A stretch of DNA of 64,000 nucleotides from Tetraselmis striata (taxonomy: Eukaryota; Chlorophyta; Chlorodendrophyceae; Chlorodendrales; Chlorodendraceae). The DNA is taken from positions 1 to 64,000 of the forward strand of contig VCJN01001222.1 in the NCBI GenBank assembly GCA_006384855.1, read 5' to 3'. The notes beneath the pieces are model-generated. The model worked only from the letters and a program-made list of their open reading frames with translations, made no database searches and was not told the origin of the DNA. Position 1 is the stretch's first letter, and each line of letters starts with the position of its first letter. A program made the translations under genes and the position numbers. Below, one piece after another: positions 56,498 to 64,000 of this stretch.

Positions 56498-58144
56498 ATG
56501 AACGACGGGGAAAGCCCAAGTCGCTACCACGACTGGCTGCGGCTTGCGACAATCCACCCCCCCCCCCCTCCCCCCCCCTACCGCAAGGGTAGACAGGAAT
56601 CAAGGATCAAGAGTCCTGGTGCCGAGCACACAGCAGTCGGCAATCTGCGACAGCACGCCGGTATCGATTACCCTTCTCGCTTACACGCGGCGCCATCTTC
56701 CCCGGCGGTGTCGATGGGGAAGATAATCCCCTTTCTTAAAGGTCCCAATGAGGCCTGGAAGCAAAAGCGGCGGCACGTTGCGGATGAGGGGCAGATGCAA
56801 GTGATACTGGCCAACTGCGATAGTGGCGGCGATGGCAGCGGGACGCTGACGGGTCTCGAGCTGGACCTGCACACTCTCGTGTTCGTCCTCAACTTAGACG
56901 ACTGCGTGAACGCGTTTCAAGGGGCAAAGCTCCGGCTACCCTGGCTGACTTCCCTCGCGGTGCACGTCTTCTCGTCGCTCTGTACCGTCTCGCAGACGTA
57001 CATGGTCTGGTGGCTCTGGACAGAGAAACATCACCTCCTACGACGATTTGCTGTTTTTTCGAGCTCGGACAATCAGGAGCTACCCCTTATCCGAGTGCTC
57101 GCCTCAGCGTTGATTTTCTGCATCGTCATGCCGGATATCAACTCAGCAGTGCGCACGCTGATAACATGGCGCTTCACAAGCGGCGCCAGCGGCGTACGGC
57201 GAGCTCTGATGTGGGGGGTGAGTAAACTTTCCTGTCGATCCGCCGAGAGGAACGACATAATCCCTGCGAAGCTTATTTGCTTCTACAAAGTCACTCATTG
57301 CTTATTTCCAGGACTACTCTTGCGCGATATTCACTTTCAAACCTGTAGGTGCCATGACACATTATGCTTCGTACAGCCACGCCAAGGCATGTTGATGCGC
57401 ATGTATACACATAATCGTGGCAGTCCTCCCTAACGGCCGCGCACCACAATAAACAGGCTGCCTAAGCAAATTCAATTCTTGTTGAGCAATGAGCATCGGG
57501 CTCGGGACAAGCATACTCAGTGGGTGGGGCTATGGCCATTGCAGGTGGTCGTGCCCATGTTCTTGTCAAAGATTGTTGTCGGTGTTGGAGTCGGCGTTGT
57601 TGCGGTCTACATCTCCTTCTCTTCGCCCGATGCCGAAGGCGCCGTGGGCGTGCTCATGAACTTCACCGCGCTGCTCATTATCATGGATTTGGACAACCTG
57701 ATGCTTCCACTCACAGTGGAGATGGCTGATCGCCTTTCGGGAAATGACTATGGCAGCCTGGAAGAGGCCACTGGAGAGTTTCTGGCATCCTACCGCATCG
57801 GGCGCTCAGATCGTGCGCGTCTCAACCACAGCCGCAAGGTCTACCGGTGGGCCATTCTGGGTGTTAATCTGCTCCTTGCCGTCATGGCCGCTGTCTTCAT
57901 CTACTATATGTTGTACAACATGGGGAAATGCCACACCGCCGCTGACTTCACCGTAGAACGCTTCACCACCAGGGCGTTGCACTTCTGGCCGGAGTGTACC
58001 GTTGATGGCAAACCCTGCATGAACGGCATATACAACTTTTGCTCGAATGAATCCAAGTTCTGCGATGACTACAGGGCAGGCAAATTTGATGGCATCTACA
58101 TCCCAGAGGACTTGATGCACTGTCAGCCTACCACCCCGCGCTAG
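56498..58144 (+). CDS. Unrecognised five-helix membrane protein with Cys-rich C-terminal domain
   Basis: Two exons (56498-57217 and 57545-58144) join in phase 0 at ALMWG then gtgagt, and gcag then VVVPMF, giving 439 residues. Predicted membrane helices lie at about 147-175, 196-220, 241-266, 270-296 and 341-364. Helix 4 carries IIMDLDNLML, with acidic residues buried near the membrane. The last 75 residues contain six Cys (GKCH, PECT, KPCM, NFCS, KFCD, MHCQ), an even number suggesting disulphides on a luminal or extracellular side. Residues 73-110 (MGKIIPFLKGPNEAWKQKR) are hydrophilic. The start is uncertain: M73 (56714) is plausible, and a C-run followed by an AG at about 56559-56590 could be a 3' splice site, so residues 1-72 may be untranslated or intronic. 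No family is recognised; a channel or transporter-like role is a guess only. Confidence 0.7.
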
Positions 58145-58284
58145 CTCCCCCTGTTGACATCAGTGTTGGTACACTACTGCATGTGTACAATGTAGCTAGT
58201 GTATGCCTTAGTACTGTAGCACATGTCATCTCTGATGGTCCGCACTAGCAGCACAGCGCGCGCGCACCAGGCACCGCTGCAATA

Positions 58285-58316
58285 AGGGTTTCACTGGTGC
58301 CAGTCCTGTCCTGGGG
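58285..58316 (+). repeat. Dispersed ACTGGTGCCAGT repeat, copy 3
   Basis: agggtttcactggtgccag followed by tcctgtcctgggg; nearly identical to 51268-51300 and followed by an A-run as there. Confidence 0.8.
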
Positions 58317-59132
58317 ACCCAAAAAACGAGGCACCGCAACGCCTGCCTGCGATGCGTGCGGCGCCCAGGCGGGGCTGGCCACTTCTCTGTAACCAGCCAC
58401 TCTCCGCGCTTCATGCTCCCTCCCACAGTCCCCGGCTTGCGCCGGGACCCGCACGGGGCGGGTTGGTAGGGAAGCTGCGCACAACAGGTTATGGGTCCTC
58501 TGCTAGGGAGGATAGTCTGACGAAGACGCAGGAAGTCCGTCTCGACGCGAGTCTGGACGTTAAACTGAGATCACCGGCGGTTCTCAACACTCAAGCAACG
58601 ACTACACGTCGCACTCGCGGCGCATTGTCCATCGTCTCCAGGCACCTTCAGCGAAATAAGCGCACACCCGTATATAGTAAGCTGGCTACCATGACGCCAG
58701 CGACCAAAATGTACGGGCTCGCCAGCTACCAAGACGCCAGCGACCGCCGTGTATTGCAGTTCCCGCCCGAAATCACAGTTTCTCGGCTCGGCCGATCGAA
58801 ACTTCGGGCAACGCTCGTCGAGCAGTCAGAAATTCGCATATCTACTCTCGGACCCAGGGAGCCCCAGCACCACGTACGGACGGCAACATGGGCAGCAACA
58901 TGGGCGTCGGCTACTATGCATGCCACGCCAGCTACTGCGCCGCTGCCATGTACTCTGCTCTAAGTGTTGTGCCCGCTCGGTTCGACCAATGGGAAATTAG
59001 TATGCGAAGCTCGGCACACCACCGCCGAGGAGAAGGGGTCAGCCGCGACTTTAGTCCGCTCGACAGCCAGCGCAGTCAGACTCATCCCTAGAGGAGCGCA
59101 GTCAGACTCCTCTGTAACCAGCCACTCTCCGG

Positions 59133-59133
<1 letters not shown>

Positions 59134-59164
<31 letters not shown>
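59134..59164 (+). repeat. G31 homopolymer
   Basis: The longest uninterrupted homopolymer in the window. It creates long spurious Pro/Gly frames on both strands. Confidence 0.9.
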
Positions 59165-59166
<2 letters not shown>

Positions 59167-60024
59167 TTGCAATCTCTCCTAGAGTTGCGCTGCACGGCAC
59201 TGACAGAGCCTCCGGTGCTGCCATCCACCATGGACTCCGTCCGCAGCGCCGCACCTTTTTTTCTCAGGACGATGACACAGCCTGCCTGGTCGTCGGCCCG
59301 CGCGCCGCCACGCAACCTCGTCCTCATGCTCGACTTCCCCCTTGGGCTGCGTGCTGCCGTATGCTGTGACTGGAGGTCATTGCACCGGCGCAAACCCCGC
59401 ATTATGTCACCACTGTAAAATATGTATTGGGCGGCGAATTGTGAGCTCAGATGTGCCATCCATTTAAGATGGTAACATGCGTCAAGTTGAACCGCAAGGT
59501 CGGATTCATATACCTTATAGGCGATGTGCATACACACTGTAATTCCATACCCATAAATAAAGAGTATAAATATCCATGCATGAATACATAGGTACATTAT
59601 ATCAGATCATAGACTGACATACCATGACAGTCTTCCTCTAAACCACAAGCTGACCCGAAAGCCATTCATTAAGCTATTTAACCCTAAGGCGCCCGCTTGT
59701 GGAGGCGCATTACCACATTGCGGCCTTGGTTTGGCGCTGCCCTGCGATCTGGCCAGGCACCATTGCGTTGGGTTCGCCTGCCAAAAAATACCCACGAAAT
59801 GTTTCGCACCATTGAGTAGGAAACTCCGTGCTATACTCATCTCCTAATCTGATGTACTTCTATACAAGTGCAGGGTTTCCGCCTTGGCTAGGCAGTCGAA
59901 CACTATGATGCGCTTGACGGCGATCCCAAAGCGCGCGGCTGTTTTCCCGCTTTCCTTTTTTCCCTTTGCCCCCGAGCTTATTACAGTGATGGTGCCATGC
60001 TTGCGAGCGCCGATGAGCCATGGA

Positions 60025-60029
60025 TTACA
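60025..60029 (-). promoter_or_regulatory. TGTAA polyadenylation signal of the Cys-repeat gene
   Basis: TGTAA on the minus strand, 113 nt after the stop codon of the gene ending at 60142. Confidence 0.6.
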
Positions 60030-60141
60030 AATGATGGTTGGGGGGGGGGGGAGGGGCAGCGCAGGGCCAAGGAAGCGGACGTGCGCCGCCGGGGCGTTGC
60101 ATCGAGGGTCCCAGCCGTCGCACCGGCCCATGCGGCTGCGG

Positions 60142-63100
60142 TCACTTGCTGCGGTCGATCGCGTCCTCCGGCTTCCCCGGGCACTCGGCGCACCAGCGGC
60201 GCTTCTTCCACTTTTGCTCCGGCGCCGTGAAGACGGCCACGCCCTTGCCGCACTCGCAGGGCTTGCCGCGCACCTGCCGCGGGTGGGGCCGAAAGTGGGG
60301 GGGGCACAAGGCTGAAATGAGTGGGCGGAGACAAACAACGCGGAAAGGGCAAGAAGGGGTATTCCTTTGGCCCACTTTAGACAAGGATCCGACACGCCTA
60401 GGTGGCACGTAACCCGTACCGTGAGCTATATTTTCATTTATTAGCATGTCTGTGTTCTTAAGTAGAGGGCCTCAGGGGAGGACGGAGGTCGGAGTTATGG
60501 GCCGTGTTCTCGTCATTCTAGGCGCCAGGTATTAGTACGTCTCCGGCGTGTCGTCCGGACAGAGTTAACGAGCAAATTGCACGCGGTTCCGGTCCGATGT
60601 CGCCTGATGCCCTGACCAGCCCCCAAGTCCTATTGCGCAACAAATCTTTGACAAAAAACCACAGAAATGGACCATGGGTGGTTTCGGAGCGAATCGGGAT
60701 GGTGGTCGCAAAGCTGCCCAAAAGGCTCTCTTGTCTAATATCGGGTCCGCAATGCACCAAACAAGGACAAAATGCCCGGAATGCGCCACCATTTGCGGTG
60801 CGGTCGGTGCATCAGGCCGGCTCGCATTGCGCTGCTGCGGTGGCAACGGGCGTATAGTAGGCGGCCATCCACGCACTTGATGGGAACCAGCGCATACGCC
60901 TGCAGTATGTCGGCGGAAAAGGCTACCACCGGGCAGTTCACTGCTTTGCCGCGCACAATGCCACGGGCTCAGACAAAGATTGCCGTGGCCGCAACATGGC
61001 GTGTTTCACGAGGGAAGAGGACAAGCGGGCGTTACCTGCACGCTGTTGGCAGGCCGCTTCGGGCACTGGGAGCACCACTTGGCGTCGTTCACGCCGTCGC
61101 CGGGGAGCCCGTAGCCGGGTATCCGCGCCCCGCACTCGCACCGCTTGCGCTTGACGTCCACCGCGTGCTGCGGGCGGTTGGGGCAGTGCGCGCACCTGCG
61201 ATTCGCGAAAGCACACGAGAGAGGAGAGGGGGAGGGGGGGGGGGGTAAGCATCGCCGTTCTGTCCTTGAGCAGCAACCACGCAGTGACACATAGTGACGG
61301 CGGTCGCGGCGTATGTGTCCTAGCCATTGAGGGGTTATCGGAGGACAGCTCGGCAACCCGATTGCAGGTGCCGACGCGGCAATACAAGCGCCGCAAATAG
61401 GAGCCCGCCCTCCCTGCCAGAGGCCAGATGGAGGTTTTAGACCCTTATTAAACCCTTAAAACCCTAAACAGCGACAGCGGAACTATATAATATAGCGGAT
61501 GTTCTTGCAGGCTGCGAGCAAGGTGCCATTTGGGGCTTACAACACTCAAGGCTTGTAATACGTAAGGCCTATAATGTGTGAGGCTCATAATATCTAAGAC
61601 TTGCAATACTTGAGACTTATAGCATTTAAGGCTCCTAATATCTGAGGTTTCTAACAGCTGGGGCTTATAACACTTTAGGCTCATGATATTTAGGCTTTTG
61701 AGGCTTACATAACTTTAGGCTTAGAATTTTACGACTTTTATAACAAGGGGTCTTGAAGATGAGTCGGCACCCGCAGGCAACGTACTGCACTGACAAGCAC
61801 TCTATGTCCGGGCCAAGCTCGGCGGTCTCTGCGGCGTTCACTGGGGGGCTTTCGCAGCCCACGAGGTCTGGGGTCACCAGGCGCGCCGCATGAGGGTGCC
61901 CTCGCAGGATGGCTGTGAGGCTCCGGCGCGGTGTCCAGTCCGGGCTTGCTGGGAGAGAATTGCGATGATGGGGGCGCGCGCCGATGATATTGGGCCTGTG
62001 GACTACTGGCATCTATAGACTTATCCACTACATGGCGCTCCACGCGTTGCGGTGGTTGCAACGACCCCCCCCCCCTCCCCCCTCAAGGGATGGGGCGATA
62101 GATCGTGTCATCGATGAGGTAGAGCGAGACGGCGCTGTCTGTAGGGCATGTCCATGTTTGTCCGAGTCATGGATAGACTAGGACATAACCCCCGGGTGCG
62201 GTAACGGGCTCCGCAAAGCCGCCCCGACCCGGCGTTCTCGACCGGCCAATATCGGGCGCGTCGAGCTCGTATACGAGTACCGATACTACCGTAAGTACTA
62301 CATCACATAAACTTGCATCGAAAATTAAAAAAACGGCACGGACCTCTAAAGCCAGAAATTTCTTCAAGGACGCCGTTTCCCCAGATTTGTCGTCCGGTTT
62401 TCAACGTTCCCTCAGTTTTCATCGCAGATATACTGCGAAACATACTACAGTTTTTTGTGAGTTATCATTGCTTGAAACAAAACCGGAGGGGGCTCCCGGG
62501 CCGATCTTTTTTACCTCCCGATCTGACCCGGCACATCTATTAAATTCGGCGACCACTGTTAAATTCGGCGATGCCTTAGATGACATTCTCCCGTTACGGG
62601 TTTTTTTCGTACTGAAATTGGATGTAGTGGTGCAATGCACTAAAGTACTAAAATCGCTTCCGAGGCGGGTACCGGGACAGCGCGGTAACCGCGTGCCAGG
62701 AGCGCTGTGAAAATAGCACTGCAAATTTCTGAGACACCGCATGGTTTTGGAGCAACCGAGGTCGTTTTTGACAGGGACGCTCCGAAACCGCATCCGCCAT
62801 GGTGTCGTTGCACTCCCATGAGCTCACTGGGAGCCAGCATGGTTTTGGCATGTATGGTTTCGATCATGTATGGTTTCGGAGCAGCGCACGCGGCTTGCCA
62901 CGCAGAGCAGTGGGAGAGAGAAGGAAGGATCGTGGGGGGGGGGGGGGGGTAGACATTCGGCCGGCTCACCAGCGCGGGGACTTGTCGGGTCCGGTGGCCA
63001 AGCCAAAGTAGGGGCGGTACCTACGCAAGCGAGCGTAGCGGAGCTTAGGTTGGGTGGCAGTTGGGCGGCAGAGCCCACGCGACCACAGCATGCAGGTGGT

Positions 63101-63479
63101 GGTGGTGGTGGTGGTGGTACGCAAGGGGGGGAGGGGGGGGGGCACCTGCCGCACTCGCAGCGCTTGTTGACGACGTCCAGCGCGCCGAGCGGCTTGTTGG
63201 GGCAGCGGCTGCACCACCGGGCGCTGCTCTTGGTGTCGCCGGGCAGGCCGAAGATGGGCCGCGTGCGCCCGCAGTCGCACATGCCGTACAGCACGTTGAC
63301 CGCCGCCGCCGGCAGGTCGGGGCACGTCACGCACCAGCGCGCCGCCTTGCGCGGCTCGCCCGGCATCGCCATGCTGGGCCGGTGCGCGCCGCACACGCAG
63401 CGCTTGTGCACGATGTCCACCGCCTCGTCCGGGCGGGTGGGGCAGAAGGTGCACCAGCGGGCCAGGCGTCGCGGCTCGC
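60142..63479 (-). CDS. Tandem C-x-C-x19-C-x2-C repeat protein (5' partial), EsV-1-7-like
   Basis: Minus-strand exons 63479-63146, 63020-62970, 61195-61036 and 60273-60142 join in exact phase (2, 2, 0) to 224 complete codons plus the stop. They encode five complete repeats and the end of a sixth. Each is C-x-C-x19-C-x2-C followed by 14 residues to the next unit, a strict 40-residue period: KRCVCGAHRPS..ARWCVTC; MCDCGRTRPIFGLPG..ARWCSRC; RCECGRYRPYFGLATG..RWCAHC; RCECGARIPGYGLPG..KWCSQC; PCECGKG..RRWCAEC. Linkers read PNKPLGALDVVNKR and similar. Four Cys per unit imply one zinc per unit. The pattern, including the xVDVxxKRC linker and FG(L)PG core, resembles EsV-1-7 repeats (brown-algal IMM proteins; usual spacing C-x4-C-x16-C-x2-H), but spacing and ligands differ. 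Upstream exons lie beyond 63479, possibly outside the window. Function unknown; nucleic-acid or protein binding is inferred. Confidence 0.85.
60674..60880 (+). CDS. Hypothetical 68-aa zinc-ribbon-like ORF, antisense in an intron
   Basis: The ORF starts MGGFGANRDGGRKAAQ and contains TKCPECATICGAVGASG then LRCCGG (C-x2-C-x4-C and a CC pair), suggestive of a metal-binding knuckle. It lies on the plus strand inside the 762-nt intron between the last two exons of the Cys-repeat gene. No family was recognised and it could be a chance ORF, but basic, Gly-rich termini flanking a Cys cluster are not typical of noise. Confidence 0.3.
   Translation: MGGFGANRDGGRKAAQKALLSNIGSAMHQTRTKCPECATICGAVGASGRLALRCCGGNGRIVGGHPRT
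61528..61738. repeat. Degenerate about 20-bp tandem array in an intron
   Basis: Units follow ggctyataatatytragrctt, for example aggctcataatatctaagac, acttgcaatacttgagac and ggcttataacactttagg. About ten imperfect units lie within the 1.77-kb intron of the Cys-repeat gene. It gives a spurious repetitive peptide (SLKCYKPQ-like) on the minus strand. Confidence 0.8.
61739..62969. other. Remainder of the long intron of the Cys-repeat gene
   Basis: No exon with the C-x-C repeat signature was found here. It includes C and G runs (about 62066-62075 and 62936-62949) and a catggtttyg-type short repeat near 62740-62880. The G-run at 62936-62949, that is C on the coding strand, follows the donor at 62969 closely. 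Confidence 0.5.
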
Positions 63480-64000
63480 CTGCGCCACAACCAGCAGAGA
63501 AATGTCAACACCCGGCAGGGTTTTAGGGCCTTCTTTTAGGGTTTATGTCGTGCATTTCTAGAAGTGTAAGGTTTAAATTTAGCAACTTAGGATTGTCAGG
63601 GATTTAAACCGCCATACATTACATAGGGTAATAAAACCCTAGGTTCCCTACCAATGGGTCGTGACTGCTACTACCGCACATGAAAACGACGTTCACATGG
63701 ATGGCGTCCGCCTCGCGACGCATCGAGCAGGCTGAGCCGCGTCGACGTCACGATAATGTACGCCGAGCCCATCCGCTGATGGTAAGGGGCTGCTTGTGTT
63801 TGGGGTTGCTTCGGCCCTAGCCCTAAACCAGCACCTGTGGCCTGTGCGCTGGGCCGCGATGGGGTCATCGAAGAGTCCTCTGTTTTGAAAGGTATGGTCC
63901 TGGTAGAATCGACCTGTGGCGTCTATCGACTACTGTCTAGGGCAACATCGGCAACCCACGCGACCCACCCTCCACACACGGCCCGCCTTCCTGTAAATGG
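63480..64000. other. Upstream of the Cys-repeat exons; no exon recognised
   Basis: Two TTTTAGGG strings at 63520-63541 (telomere-like) lie just upstream of the acceptor. No further repeat-coding exon is visible up to the window edge. A preceding exon ending in a single G of a Gly codon is required, so the gene probably starts further right. Confidence 0.5.

Larger units (their letters stand above)
58145..60024. other. No supportable gene; G31 run
   Basis: ORFs at 58352-58963 and 59167-59418 have no motifs. A ctctgtaaccagccactctc string occurs twice (about 58383 and 59110). G31 lies at 59134-59164. A dispersed-repeat copy lies at 58285. Confidence 0.5.

Noticed and set aside
57479..57544. Separate start for the second membrane-protein exon
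   Set aside because: It would begin at a non-ATG codon inside the intron; the GT-AG join to 57217 keeps phase and hydrophobic pattern.
1..64000. CRISPR array or bacterial operon structure
   Set aside because: No regularly spaced repeats of that type; genes are spliced and eukaryotic.

Overview
The window looks like nuclear DNA of a chlorophyte green alga. Evidence: spliced genes with short GT-AG introns, the pentamer TGTAA 3' of most intact genes (the usual green-algal polyadenylation signal), plastid-type transit peptides on two proteins, interstitial CCCTAAAA-type repeats, and a retroelement mix (DIRS, Ngaro-like, LINE, CACTA) typical of green algae. No genome identity can be assigned from sequence alone.

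Six cellular protein genes are convincing. They are: a six-exon N-terminal glutamine amidohydrolase (NTAQ1, 6684-8009, with a GC-AG first intron); a plastid-targeted PMP3-like two-helix protein (14189-14686); a single-exon plastid-targeted CAMK-like kinase (42400-43938); the five-exon proteasome lid subunit RPN9/PSMD13 (53932-55730); an unrecognised five-helix membrane protein (56498-58144, one intron); and, on the minus strand, a 5'-partial gene for tandem cysteine repeats with an exact 40-residue period (60142-63479). Two identical tRNA-Ala(UGC) genes lie at 51493-51854, and two degenerate tRNA-like remnants elsewhere.

Most of the rest is transposon-derived. 1.3-4.3 kb is a LINE remnant (minus strand). 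20.255-30.614 kb is a roughly 10.4 kb CACTA (EnSpm)-like element 'B'. 30.8-32.7 kb and 38.0-38.3 kb are two halves of one DIRS-type retroelement, split by a second, 5.3 kb CACTA copy 'C' (32683-38004, opposite orientation). A third fragment 'A' sits at 10.95-11.79 kb. The family order is: terminal repeat, transposase with an N-terminal C2HC zinc finger and Tudor-like motif, an antisense cargo slot (an F-box gene in C, unrelated sequence in B), an accessory gene, terminal repeat. Copy C has lost the transposase core. 46.8-50.1 kb is a Ngaro-like tyrosine-recombinase retroelement with about 180-bp terminal direct repeats and a 103-bp-arm palindrome. 50.6-51.1 and 52.2-53.2 kb are 3' ends of non-LTR elements.

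A recurrent signature is long C homopolymers on the coding strand inside introns, often just upstream of the 3' splice site. The stretches at 4.4-6.6, 8.3-10.9, 12.0-14.1, 14.8-20.2, 38.3-42.3, 44.2-46.7 and 58.2-60.0 kb hold no gene I can support.
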